From NCBI GenBank assembly GCA_004764695.1, contig SMSO01000025.1, positions 3,752,102 through 3,816,101 on the forward strand: a DNA stretch of 64,000 bases, written 5' to 3'. Numbering within the stretch: position 1 is the first letter of the stretch; the number at the start of each line of letters is the position of its first letter. Below are positions 13,237 to 24,400 of the stretch, piece by piece. The stretch is from Schizochytrium sp. TIO01 (Eukaryota > Sar > Bigyra > Thraustochytrida > Thraustochytriidae). The translations under genes were made by a program, and so were the position numbers. The notes under the pieces are model-generated. The model had not been told where the DNA came from. It did no database searches and worked only from the letters and a program-made list of their open reading frames with translations.

Positions 13237-13542
13237 TTACAGCAGCTCCGCAAACACTGAGTCAAAGTAACAATCAACTTCACCAAAAACAATATCTTGC
13301 GTACCAATAATGGTGACAATGTCGGGAATTGGATGTGCTTTTGCCATCATATCCAGTTCTTGCAATTGAGCAAAATCAGATGAAGAAAGTAACCCGCTAC
13401 CCTCTGTGTCATGTCGAGTAGCTTCGTGTCCACATTTTACAATTTGGAGTTTTCCCTGTTTTGTTTGTTTGTTACTTGAATTGTGCTCTGTTCCTAAGGA
13501 GGGTTGAAAGTTGGCTGGTAAATTTTGCCCTCCACTACGTCT
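13237..13542 (-). pseudogene. Decayed C-terminal fragment of complex I subunit NDUFS2/Nad7
   Basis: An open frame of 101 codons without a start codon, bounded upstream by an in-frame TAA at 13543-13545. Its last third (about 13273-13374) reads like the invariant C-terminus of the 49-kDa subunit of NADH:ubiquinone oxidoreductase. An FAQLQELD segment (family FAHLAALD) is followed by [18 protein letters not shown]. The family ends in GEVDR/GEIDR and a stop. Here the Arg codon position reads TGT (Cys), the stop is lost, and twelve further codons follow before TAA. About 18 hydrophilic residues are inserted between the KLQIV segment and FAQL. No convincing upstream part of the gene was found on the minus strand. 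It is most likely a pseudogene fragment, either a nuclear duplicate or an old mitochondrial insertion. Two in-frame TTA codons argue against a direct recent copy from a mitochondrion using the Thraustochytrium code, where TTA is a stop. Confidence 0.6.
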
Positions 13543-14779
13543 TTATTACTTTGTCACTTTCACTCATGCAAGCAAAGGCAATGCAACCTTTCATTTAAAA
13601 GCGCATGATTTATAGTTAGTGCGTTACACGCGCACGAGAGATCGATGATGATTTACATGGATCAATAATTCTTTCACTTTAAGAGTAAATGGATAAAGTC
13701 CCTGTTCTTAGAGGAACAAACCTTGAACCTTAAGGTGGGTACCTCGCCTGCGGTACGTTTCTTCACTCATCTTGAGCGAAGAAAAGAAAACCAGACTGCT
13801 AAGGAAACACCCCTGTGCGTTCAAGAAAGTACTGTTCTTTGCAACGTTTTCAGCGTTGTGAAGGAGGTACGATCAAAACCCACACACGAACGATTCAAGA
13901 TGTGCATGGTGTAATGGGTTTCGTGTGACGTTACAAATGCGCGAGGATTTTCTTGTGTCAAGTCAATCAATGAGGGACTTCACCAGCACCTCGTAACTAA
14001 CTCAAATTGAACACCTGCTTGGCGATGCAGCTACTCTCTTAGCACATTTTGCAAGAAACTTGCCGATTGAAAAAGGCATTATTGAGCCGCTCAAATGAAA
14101 TTGCAAACTAAGAACTCGCGCTCCAACGTTCCATCTCCTAGATCCCCATCCGATTTTATTCATGCCTATTGCTCGGTGTGAACTTTCATCAATACCTCGC
14201 ATGTCCGCGTTACGCAGAAGCAGGCGAAAATCTGCTGTCGAGTTTTGCTTAACCAGCACTAAAAGAACCTTTGGCTTGTCAAACTCTAATGAGTATGGCA
14301 AACGCGCGGAGTTTGTTATCTAAGTGTCCTGACGCAACATGGGGTTGGAGCAGGCAGAACTGGGCCATATCAGTTCAAAGGGCTTTGAGGAAAGGGCTAC
14401 GAAAATTGAAATTGTAGCTAGCAGTGTAGCGAAATCACAACGATCAAATCGTTGCCACGGAAAAAAAGAGAGACCATGCTCTAAGATGAAATTGAAAATT
14501 GAGTAGCATTGCCTTTAATTCTATGAAAAATGCACTCAGACACCTGTTCGAATGATTAAATTAATTGTTGGTTTAATCTTTTGAGACGGATGGGACTGCG
14601 TAAGTTAGGCTAAATAACATCAAGGCCCGTCCTCAGCAAGGGTAGCAGGCACATGGACATTAAGCATCGGTAACATCGATGATGTACATCAACTAGTTTA
14701 CAATTGTGATCTCAGATCCGCCTGTGTACATTGGACATGGGTTTTGTAACTGCATCGAAAGGATGCAACATATTTTAGA
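13543..14779. other. Intergenic, no gene recognised
   Basis: This lies between the NDUFS2-like remnant and the 3' end of the channel gene. A minus-strand frame at 14002-14301 and a plus-strand frame at 13723-13914 are open but show no recognisable domain. I see no repeat array or RNA gene. Confidence 0.5.
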
Positions 14780-16309
14780 TTAAGGATTGGGATTATTGCC
14801 ATTGCTATTATTATTGTTGATATTCTTTGGCGCGGTGACATCAACCAGGTCATCCAGAAGCCTCTGTTGTTCAAATAGAATATGGTGATTATGATCCAAA
14901 GATGCCAATAACGTGAGGATCTCCGGCTGCAGCTCACGCTGCCAATACGGAATGCTTGGGTCGTTTAAGAAAGTTGAAGATGGTGTCTTGAGACGATTCG
15001 TATCCATCTCATCACTACTACAATCATTATCAGATGCATTGGAGTCCTCTGAAGCGCCACCTCCGCCACCTTGCTTCCCTCGAGTAGGACTAACATCAAA
15101 GTCCATAGTTTGACTTCCAGCGGACCCTCGACGCGTTGAAGAGCCTCGGCGAGCTTTTAAGTTTTTAGCAGACCTCTTTTTGCTACGATGCTTGCGTTGT
15201 TTCGTCAAAGCAGCATTAAATTTTGCACTTTGCCCGCCGGATTCAGCATCTAACATTTCCTGCTGACGAAGCTTACGCTGACGTTTACGTTCATTAGCTC
15301 GCTCTAAGGAATTGACAATGACAGCAATCATCAAGTTCAAGACGATGAAAGTCTCCAAGACAATAAAGAGCGACATAAGAATCATCAACTGAGGTGCACC
15401 CGCTGGATCCTTCTCGTATATTGTCAAATAATAATCTGACCAATCGTCTAGCGTAATGAGCTGAAAGAGTGAAAACATTGCTGTCCACAAATTGTTAAAG
15501 CGATCGGGGAACATATCTTGATATAGTGTCACAAATATAATCGCAAAAATGTACAACAAAAGCATGAGCAGCAAAATAATGGAACCCATTGCAGGGATCG
15601 ATCGGAAGAGGGTAGAGATGATAAGTTGTAAATTCTGTAGAAAACTGATGGCTCGTAATGCGCGCATTGCTCGCAATGCCTTGAAAACCCGAAAGAGACG
15701 AAAAATGGACGGCGATAAACTCGAGGAGTCATTCAATACTGTATACATTGCGGTTTCTACAATACTAATTGATACAATAAAAGCATCAAAAATGTTCCAG
15801 CCAGAGTCAAGAAACTTTTCTTGCTGAGCGTAAAGCTTCAGACTGAGTTCTAAGATGTAAATGCCCATCAGAATCTTATCGAAAACATCGAACCAGTACA
15901 TGGCTGCGAGCATAGTTGACTCTACATTTTGTAAGGTGATGAGTACACTGTTAAGGAAAATAGCACCAAGGATAAAGTTCGAAAACCCCGAACTTTTCAC
16001 GATACGGTTGATATAGATACGGAAAGGGCTCCACCTTCGTTTTCCTCGGGGTTTCCGTCGCTTCGCACAACACAGTTGTCGAATTTTGGGAGGAATCGCA
16101 CGCCTAGAAATCCTTTTAATGATGTTCTCCTCCTCCTCCTCATTTTCTACCTTCGCAATTCTTAGCATCCCATGGCGGTCTTTATCAATAGTTGGCCTCT
16201 CATTTAAAGACGCAACATTTGTGACAGGAGACATATAATTGTCTTGTGAAGAGAAGTCCCTGTTGGCCATAGGGGTGGGCATCACTGTGCTAGAGCGACC
16301 GAACACCAT
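14780..16309 (-). CDS. Single-domain voltage-gated cation channel, CatSper-like
   Basis: A complete 509-residue frame starting at an ATG (16309). It contains one six-helix ion-transport domain: S1 about 107-127, S2 137-161, S3 171-192, S4 201-225, S5 237-262, pore loop 272-292 and S6 308-335. S4 carries a positive residue at every third position (R204, R207, K210, R213, R216, R219), so voltage sensing is expected. The filter reads T286-L-D-D-W290, which matches the TxDxW signature of CatSper sperm calcium channels rather than the TLESW of bacterial NaChBac. S6 contains NLMIAVIVNS, shared by both families. The N-terminus (about 100 residues) and the Ser/Gly/Arg-rich C-terminus are cytoplasmic and low in complexity. 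CatSper-type channels assemble from four different one-domain subunits in flagellar membranes, so a role in a flagellated stage is plausible. It could instead be a homotetrameric EukCat-type channel. It is divergent from the TBC gene across 1.7 kb. Confidence 0.88.
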   Translation of the reverse strand: MVFGRSSTVMPTPMANRDFSSQDNYMSPVTNVASLNERPTIDKDRHGMLRIAKVENEEEEENIIKRISRRAIPPKIRQLCCAKRRKPRGKRRWSPFRIYINRIVKSSGFSNFILGAIFLNSVLITLQNVESTMLAAMYWFDVFDKILMGIYILELSLKLYAQQEKFLDSGWNIFDAFIVSISIVETAMYTVLNDSSSLSPSIFRLFRVFKALRAMRALRAISFLQNLQLIISTLFRSIPAMGSIILLLMLLLYIFAIIFVTLYQDMFPDRFNNLWTAMFSLFQLITLDDWSDYYLTIYEKDPAGAPQLMILMSLFIVLETFIVLNLMIAVIVNSLERANERKRQRKLRQQEMLDAESGGQSAKFNAALTKQRKHRSKKRSAKNLKARRGSSTRRGSAGSQTMDFDVSPTRGKQGGGGGASEDSNASDNDCSSDEMDTNRLKTPSSTFLNDPSIPYWQRELQPEILTLLASLDHNHHILFEQQRLLDDLVDVTAPKNINNNNSNGNNPNP

Positions 16310-18028
16310 CTTTATTTATTAAATGCCTTGGAAGGCTGTGTTTTTGTTAGATATGACGATAAGCCTGTGAGTGAATTATATTGGAGTCTTAGACACCAAG
16401 GCATCCACAGGCATGAAACAAGTTGTTGTTTTGTGAACTTCGACAGCTCAATGTACCGGTTCAAGCCAAGATTGCAACAAACTAAATATTTTTTGCAAGG
16501 CCTAGATATTTGCTCTCTCCTTCTCCTCAGGCCTCCTCAGCTCAATCCCGCCACACAGTTCTATCCTTCGTGCATGCAGTGCGGCTCAAACCTCCTTTGC
16601 CGCAGGATCAGCAACTGGGCAAAGTAATTGAATTATTGATTGAACAGGGCCAAGCCCACTCGCTATAAGTTCCCGCTACCTTGCTTGTGCTAACTTCAGC
16701 ACAGCTCTTCAACACCCAAAACTTTCGAAAAAGACAAACCAAAAGGTCAAAACTAGGCACAGCAGAGTGTAGAGCTGTCCTCGAGCGCGAGATCAACAGA
16801 CTGCTCGCTCGCCTGGAGGAACAGGAGCCAAACCTGGTCCACAGTGGCTCCCTAAAACTTTTGTTTGCCAGGCGAGCCTAAGAGAATAGATGAATGTACC
16901 TAAACCGCAGACGCCCAGCCCCCACCTAAGTTTCATCTACAAGTTACCGAGCGCTCGCTAGCTACAGTTCAATTCCAAGTCCTCTGCTTAACTTAACTAG
17001 CCGTTGCAACTCATCTTGCGTTCCGCTCAGAATGTCCATCGACCGACTGTATAATGCTCGCTCGAGTGCGTTCATGCATTCGCATCCCGTCATAGTTCTT
17101 AGTGAGGTGCTACATAACACTACTTACCTCCTAGTAATAGCAGTATTATGGCGAGAGAAATGAATATGCTGTAAAGAAGGGAAAGAGGAAAAGAAAGAAA
17201 AAGCTCGTGGACGAGAATCTCGACTACCAAAGCTCAAGATCGAAGCGACGATAATCCTAGAGGCTGACTCCTGGGGAAGGTGTTGGATTTCCTATAGGCG
17301 TTATTGTCTCTATTTTGTGGAAACTTGCCACGAGCTCAAGTTGGACTTGCAGCTGGAATTTAGCATTGCTCGCATCACCTTTTTTTGGTACGCACGTCCA
17401 CTCTTTGCTGCAGTGCAAGCAAGCAAGACGCACAGGCACAGGAAAGGCGTGCCGAAAGCTCGAGTGAACAACAGTAGCAAGGACCAACCGAGCAAAAAAA
17501 GGTGAATCTGACTCTTAAAACAGGTTAGCGCCGAGTGGCTTTTTTTGACCTGGATCGGGAATTTCATTTTCGCCACCTGTATCTGCTTGAACTTTCACTT
17601 CTTTTTGAGTCGAAAATTCTGGGGAAGACCTCCATCAAAGACTCAAGTTTTCCAGTAAGGTTTCTTTGAATATTGGTGAGGAGAATAGTATCAGATTCTT
17701 TGAGCAGGCAAAATTTCACTCCTTTTCCTCGCAGATTTTCCTATACTTAATTTGCCAAATCTGTTCTGCCAGGAAGCAATACGCTAACCACTAAAAGTCC
17801 TTGAGCCTAGCTGTGCAAGCTGAGCTAGTGTGACTGCCTCCCTCCATATCATTCTCAACATCGACAAGTGGGAGGCAAGTCAGCGCTAGCTTAAGTTCTC
17901 ACTCCAAAACTTGTTGTCCTTATCTCGAGGACAAATTCAAGCAAAAGATATCCAGCCTTTAGGTAAAATATAGAGGTGGACTACGGATTTGATTTTCGGA
18001 AAACATTCCTGATTTTGTTTAAGCCCTG
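16310..18028. other. Shared 5' region of two divergent genes
   Basis: This 1.7-kb spacer separates the start codons of the channel (minus) and the TBC protein (plus), so it should hold both promoters and 5' leaders. No long conserved frame, RNA gene or repeat array is evident. A few short open frames look like chance. Confidence 0.5.
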
Positions 18029-21000
18029 ATGTACGAAACTCACTGGAGGGACCTAGTTCGATGCTGGTCCAAAGCTCCAGCATCATGCCGTGAGCGTGTT
18101 TTAGAAGAAATTCTCGATGGGAAAGGTGTCCCCACGTACATACGTAGCAATCTCTGGATGGCTGCTTCAGGTGCTGAAAAGAAAATGGAGAGCTTCCCCA
18201 ATGTTTATCAAGACTATCTTGCAGAGGCGTCGAGGCGTCTTGAATCCTCAGAACCCACAGACTTCACGCAAGTGGAGTTGCAAATTCGAAAAGATATTAA
18301 ACGGACATATCCGCTTTTTCTGCGCAATGCTGCAAATGCCTATGGCAAATCAGCCTCGAGCTCTGATGAGTCAACAACAAGCTCATCATCATCAAAGAGG
18401 AGACCCCCCGTCTCATCGCCCCCAAGTCCCACTGATGATCAACATTGGCAGCAACATGAACGAGCTCTTTATAATGTCCTCTGCGCGTGTGCTCTCGCCT
18501 CGGGACCAAAAGAAGCATCATACCACCAGGGACTCAATTATATGGCTGCTCTTCTTCTCATTCTCATGCATGAAAGACCGCAGAGCACTACAGATGTTTT
18601 AGATCCTTCAGATATTGCAAGTCCTCATTCTGCTCCGACTAGAGCTGGACTTGACGTAGCTTCTACAGCTCTTTCATCACCGACATCCGCGCCTTCACCG
18701 ACTCCTTCAGCGGTACCATCGTCAAATAGCCAGGGCTATATAATATTGTCATCCCTGAAAGGAGATAAGGATAGTGCGGAGGCCACTGCGTGGCGCAACG
18801 CTGAGACTCGGGCATTTTGGATCCTACAATCATTACTAGAGGATTACAATCTTTCTGGAATATACGACTGCCACACTTCATTTCTTCAGCAATACCTAGA
18901 CCAGTTCGACCTTTTGGTACGTCGTTTTCTTCCTCGGTTGCATCGACACCTCGAACATGGCCTACAAGGAGGCTATCCTGTAGTACTATTTGCTATGGAT
19001 TGGTTTACTACTGTTTTCAGCTATAGCATGCGGATGGACGCTGTATATTTAATATGGGATTTATTTATTGTAGCACGTCTTGATGAGACATTATATGTAG
19101 CTGGTCTTGGCATCCTTTTGCATCTCCGAGACCGGCTAATGGCTATATCCTCCTTTGAAGAGATGGCCGATCAATTCAAATCTCTTGTTCGATCAATCTC
19201 TGCAAGGGAACTTTTATTATGCATTAAACGTGTGGTAGAGCGCATTGTTCCCTCCGAGCTCATTCCTCCTGGGCGGTCAACACTGGCCAATATTGAGCGA
19301 GCCATACACGATTCTAGCAATGAGCTCACGACTTCTGAATTTGATGCTACACAGCTAGTTAGAGCTGTCCAGCTTGGAGATGCCCCATCTACTGAACTTG
19401 AATTAGCAAAATACAAGTTTCCTGTGCAAATGCTAGAGCGCTTGCTGCTCCGGGCTGTCATGCTTGGGCATGCGGCTGTTGTAAAAACGCTGCTTTCGGT
19501 CTGCGATGCCTCGTGTCGAAGCTCAATTGCTTCGTTGGAGGGCCTAACACCTCTTCATTTATGTGCGATCATGGGTCACCCAACAGTCGCACGCGTTCTG
19601 CTTAGTGCTGGTGCAGACCGAAGTTTGCGTTCTCGCGCCCCCGTGCTGAATTCACTTCTTCCCGCTTCCGATTATACGCAGCAAACTTCAGATGAACACA
19701 GAACAGCTAGAAAGGTTGACGTTGAAACCGAAGTAGCAGTTTCCGTGTCTGAATATGGCATGTCTGCGGCGGAACTAGCCCGAACAATCAGCTTACAGAG
19801 TTCTATTATGGATCTTGCAACTACTGACAATAACAAGAAAGCCAATAGAACAAGGCCAACTAGTCATTCCATTGCTCATTCAGCAGTGCATCAAGTGCTC
19901 GATGGAAACATCTGCCTCGCCTGTGGTCGATTCCTTCAGCGTCGTGCGAATGAGGGAAGCAAGTCATTTTTCTCTTCTATTATGAATAGTTTGACCCCCG
20001 ACTGGGATGAAGCGGTACCTCGTGCCAATAACAAGCTTCACTCCTGGGATGGAGATTTATGCTCCAGTTGTGCAGACCAGGCGTCTCGTGATATTATCTT
20101 AGATGCTCCTATGGGATCTCTAACTTGGCACTGCGTCAACTGCAAAACTATGCTTCTTGGAGAACGCAAAGTTCAGTGTCGCCGATGCCAATTTTGGTGC
20201 TGCTCCGCTTGTACCTTTACACGGAGACAGCTCTTACCGAAATACAAACAACCAGTTCCAGTATGTGTAAACTGTCACCATGTTCTACGCTCCTGTCCAT
20301 GTGATGAGAGCAGCTGGCGAAGCTATCAAGTGAAGTGCGATCACCAACCAACTGACAACCTTGGCCCTGGTGGAAATACATGTTCCTGTGAACAATGTCT
20401 TCGACGCCGTTTCACATTGCGAGAACCTGCTCAGCACTCTCGGGAGGCGCGATATGATTCAGTGCGTCCTCTGTTTAATGCAAAGGAAGCTCTAGCCCAT
20501 GGGTTCTGGGCCAGCCAAGGCACGCGCTCACCTCTTGAGGTGCCGGCAACTAGCACTGAGGTCTCCCAAACCGACAGAGATGTATTAACTATCATTGGGA
20601 ATATTGAAAAATTTGTTACTGCTCGTACGCAGCCTAGCCGCTTCAAGTCTAGAACAATGATGCGTCAACAAAACCAACAACATCAATCCGCCCAAGACGC
20701 AGAAGTGCATGGATCTAACGGAATCAATGCTTCAAGCATGAAATCTGTTCACACTGACGCGGGTGGATCGCTGTCACTGGAAAAGACAAGTGTCACGGTT
20801 GATGAGAAAAAAGTATCCCTTGATTCATCTGATGAGTATGAAGATGATCAAGAACACGAGGCATCGACTCATCGGGAGGCTCAAGCTGATATACAGGATC
20901 GTAAGAACTTTGAGCCCTTGCAACGTTCTTACCGCGATTTCCATGCAGAACTCGTTGAGTTCTACACTGTATGGAACCCTTCGCAAATATCCAAGGTTGA

Positions 21001-21076
21001 TGTGCTGTTGTCCAAATACAAGGGTCGAGAAGAGGAGCTTCTGAACTCTCTTCATAAAATGTACGCTAAAAGATAA
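18029..21076 (+). CDS. TBC-domain RabGAP with ankyrin repeats and FYVE-like zinc finger
   Basis: A complete 1015-residue frame. Residues about 30-400 form a TBC (Tre2/Bub2/Cdc16) domain with both catalytic fingers: the arginine of the D-I-K-R-T-Y-P motif (R92) and the glutamine of YHQGLN (Q167). It should therefore be an active GTPase activator for a Rab protein. Two serine/proline-rich inserts (about 108-136 and 195-235) interrupt the domain. Residues about 446-540 hold two to three ankyrin repeats (for example GLTPLHLCAIMGHPTVARVLL). Residues about 700-752 form a cysteine-rich finger with four CxxC pairs in FYVE order, but the R(R/K)HHCR signature is replaced by RKVQCRRC. Two further CxxC pairs precede it (CLACG, CSSC). 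The last 45 residues contain YKGREEELL, a tail I associate with stramenopile and alveolate proteins. The likely site of action is an endosomal or other membrane. Lipid binding by the finger is doubtful. Confidence 0.9.
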   Translation: MYETHWRDLVRCWSKAPASCRERVLEEILDGKGVPTYIRSNLWMAASGAEKKMESFPNVYQDYLAEASRRLESSEPTDFTQVELQIRKDIKRTYPLFLRNAANAYGKSASSSDESTTSSSSSKRRPPVSSPPSPTDDQHWQQHERALYNVLCACALASGPKEASYHQGLNYMAALLLILMHERPQSTTDVLDPSDIASPHSAPTRAGLDVASTALSSPTSAPSPTPSAVPSSNSQGYIILSSLKGDKDSAEATAWRNAETRAFWILQSLLEDYNLSGIYDCHTSFLQQYLDQFDLLVRRFLPRLHRHLEHGLQGGYPVVLFAMDWFTTVFSYSMRMDAVYLIWDLFIVARLDETLYVAGLGILLHLRDRLMAISSFEEMADQFKSLVRSISARELLLCIKRVVERIVPSELIPPGRSTLANIERAIHDSSNELTTSEFDATQLVRAVQLGDAPSTELELAKYKFPVQMLERLLLRAVMLGHAAVVKTLLSVCDASCRSSIASLEGLTPLHLCAIMGHPTVARVLLSAGADRSLRSRAPVLNSLLPASDYTQQTSDEHRTARKVDVETEVAVSVSEYGMSAAELARTISLQSSIMDLATTDNNKKANRTRPTSHSIAHSAVHQVLDGNICLACGRFLQRRANEGSKSFFSSIMNSLTPDWDEAVPRANNKLHSWDGDLCSSCADQASRDIILDAPMGSLTWHCVNCKTMLLGERKVQCRRCQFWCCSACTFTRRQLLPKYKQPVPVCVNCHHVLRSCPCDESSWRSYQVKCDHQPTDNLGPGGNTCSCEQCLRRRFTLREPAQHSREARYDSVRPLFNAKEALAHGFWASQGTRSPLEVPATSTEVSQTDRDVLTIIGNIEKFVTARTQPSRFKSRTMMRQQNQQHQSAQDAEVHGSNGINASSMKSVHTDAGGSLSLEKTSVTVDEKKVSLDSSDEYEDDQEHEASTHREAQADIQDRKNFEPLQRSYRDFHAELVEFYTVWNPSQISKVDVLLSKYKGREEELLNSLHKMYAKR

Positions 21077-21445
21077 TCACACTTTGTTGTTTCTACTTCA
21101 TGTAATATTATACTCTTCCAGAAACAAGTTTATTGAACCCATTCTGCCGAATAGCTTGCTTGAAGCACCAAAACCTAATTGTGTAAAGTCTAGACAAATG
21201 TTTTTCTACGAGCGCTTCTTCATAAACGAAAATATTATTTACCATAGAGAGCTTGGTTTTCCTGTGTCTTTGAAAATTCCCCGTTCCCGCAAGTGCTTAT
21301 GAGGAGTTGCTCTAGCACTCAATCTGTTGTGTTGCAACCCGCAAAGTACAAAGTAATACTATATCTAAATAACTTTTGATGAACTCAAATGAAGATAACA
21401 AAAGGAGACAGATAGGCAAATTCAAATGCTAAAAAACGAAAGTGA
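21077..21445. other. Convergent 3' intergenic region
   Basis: This lies between the stop codons of the TBC gene (plus) and the CCT gene (minus). It must contain both terminators/poly(A) sites. No gene is visible. Confidence 0.6.
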
Positions 21446-24400
21446 TTAATTTTTTTGAGGAAGATTTTGTGCAGATGCAGATGTCGTTGGTGCAGATTCT
21501 GACAACACAACAGTATCCTTGGATTGAATAAGTTGTTGTGGGGCAGATTGAGGTGCAGCGCTTGGCGCAGCAGTAGGTGGAGTGCTCGGCGCAGCAGGGC
21601 TTACGGTTGAAGCATTGGCTGATTGTGTAGCGCCAACAGGTTTAGCTGTGACAGCAGTTGCAGTGGTGTGGAGTGCACCAGCGTTCACTGCAGTGTTGGT
21701 CCGAGGTTGAGAAGATACAGGTCGTCCATTAGCTACCGTGCGAGCAACAGAAAGGGGCGCATTCATGCGCTGACGAGGCGGTGCAGAACCCGGGGCGACA
21801 GGGTTGTTAAGACCGGCGTGGTTAGGGCGAGGGGCTGAAGAAGCTACCACCCGGCGCAAATCACCAGATTTTACCGGAGTCACAAAGCCAGCAGTTGAAG
21901 ATGAGGATGCCCCGGAAGCAGCAGTTGAAGACTTAGATGGTGTGCCTGCGGGTGTGGAGGTCCCTGCGCCGGACGATGGAGCCGCACGGGCGGTCGTAAC
22001 CTTTGTCGCAGACCCAGGCGTCGCTCCAGCCTTACTTACACGCGGCGCGGGCATCATCTTTACAGTCTTGCGATTGCCGTGTTTGTCAATGCTGGTAATT
22101 GTACGGGCGCCGCTGGAAGCCGTTGTGGTAATGCGACGTTCTCCATTGGGGCAAATCATTGTGGTGGTACGAGTACCACTTGGTGTAACAGTGGTTATAT
22201 AACGAGTTCCATCAGCAGCTTGAGAGGTGAAAGTCCGAGCTCCATTGTTGTTCATAATACCACCAGATTTTAGAGGCACACCTGGGCGATTTGGCGCACC
22301 TACGCGACCATTTGCTGCGGGGGATGGCGCAGAAGAACTTTGGGCTGCGCCCGGAACACGAGCAGCTGCCGGGGAGGCCGCAAGGCCTCCAGTAGCCGGG
22401 ACTGTTGTAGCTGCAGGAGTGCCAGCAGGACGGGCAGGCGCCTGAGGGCGGGTCTGTGGCGTCCTTGACATGATACCTGTCGCCGCTCGCAGAGGCGCAT
22501 TAAGCTTTCCGGTGCGAGGATTTACAGTGGTTCCATTATTAGAGGTAGAAGAATTGGGAGTGGTTGTTGCGGTATTCACAGTGCTTGTGTTATTCTGAAC
22601 ACGAGGTGCTCCGGAAGGGTTCACCATTTGGGGGTTGGCGGCGCCAGCCTTTACAATCTTAGTCGCTGAGCTCTGGTTATTATACACAGGCTGTCCATTT
22701 GGTGCATTTGCTGTAGACGAATTATTCGAAGCTACGGAACTGGACAACGGAGCAGGAACACCATTGTAAGCATTGTTAGCAACAGCATTTGTGGGTGCTG
22801 CAGCACTGCTAACAGGCGGACGAGGTGCAATATTTCCATTGTTTAATTTCCCGCTTGTGGTAGGGGCCATCTGGAGGTTGCCGCTCTTACGCGCTGCCCC
22901 TCCAGGGATGGAGGCAGAGGCAGCTGTTGTCGTTGTAGCAGCAGTAGCAGTAGCCAACGTAGGAGCACCAGCAGCAGTGACTGAAGCAGCAGGAGGTTTT
23001 ACACCACTAAGATGCTGATTGTCAGCAGAAACAGCAGAAACACCAGCAGCAGTAGATGAAGACTGTACAGAAGACGTCATAGGCCGTTGCTGCTGAGACT
23101 GAGGCACGACAGAAGGGCGCTGAACACTCGGTGTGGTAGCAACTGGGCCACGATTTTGCTGGACTTGTGAGTGCTGGATCACTCGTTGCTGTTGAGCTTG
23201 CGGCTGGCCATGAACAGTGTTGCTTTTCACTTGTTGTTGGACATATTGGCCCGATCCGTTCATCTTCATGGCAGCCTGTTGCTGATGGGAAGGATGTTGC
23301 TTCTGATAACCTGGTTGAGGGCTAGCAACACGAGTATTAGAGGTTTGAGAATGTTGCTGCTGACGGGCCATCATATGCGCAGGGCCGGTAACACGCTGTT
23401 GTTGTTGCTGTGTGCTCATCGTACGTGCCTGCTGATGCACAACACCTGCACCAGGACGATGCAGTTGTGAATTTTGGTGGGCCTGATGAGGAGCCATACC
23501 AACACCAGGTGCAGACGAAGAGGGTTTGGAAGGCGCTCCCACCATTCCAGGTCGTGAACCCATCGGGATGCCCTGCATACCGGGCTTATTATGCATCATA
23601 GCCGGGTTTGACATTGGTTTCGCCATGCCGGGTGGCTTATTGTTCGGAACTGGAGTAGATGGAGGTTTACCTTGATCTGCAAGAACCTGGTTTTGCACAT
23701 GACGTGGTACAAAGCGACCCTTGACACGAGGACGAGAGTCAGCCAGTGCTTTACGGCAATTGTACTTAACACGTTTCAGCCACACACGGCGTTTCCTCTT
23801 CTCTAAAAACTTTTCAATTCTACGGCGACGTTGTTCCATGGTCAAAGTTCCAATCGTAGCATTACGATTTGCCATCCGCGCTGAGAGGGAAAAGCTTGGA
23901 GGAGGGCACACTGGGCGAGCTTGAACACTAGCAGGGGGCATCGGGGAGCCACTTGCCTTAAGTTGCTGTTGTGCCTGCTGCTGTTGTTGAATTTGTTGAT
24001 GAGGCTGGTGTTGCATCTGAGCTTGTTGAATATTAGTACCAGAGGGCTTGGCCACAGGCAAGGAGTTGCTGCTGCCATTGTTCAGCAAGTTAGGCGCCAT
24101 GTTGGGTGCCTTCGGCATACTCGACGCCACAGGAACTGACTGCATTGAAGCAGTAGCTAAAGATGGAGATGATGTGTGCAACGTAGACGCTGTTGATGGT
24201 TGTGTAGGATGCATCGAAGAAGCGTTCTCCATTTTAGGTTTTCCGTTTTGCACTGGGGCGTGTCCGTCAACAATTGTATTCTTATTAAGTTGTGGTTGGG
24301 GAGGTGGCGGGGGGGGCGCAGCAGCGGCTGCAACAGAGATCGATGACTTGTTGCTCGGCTCCCTCTCCAAAGGCAGTGGGGATGCAAGGCCTTGGCTCTG

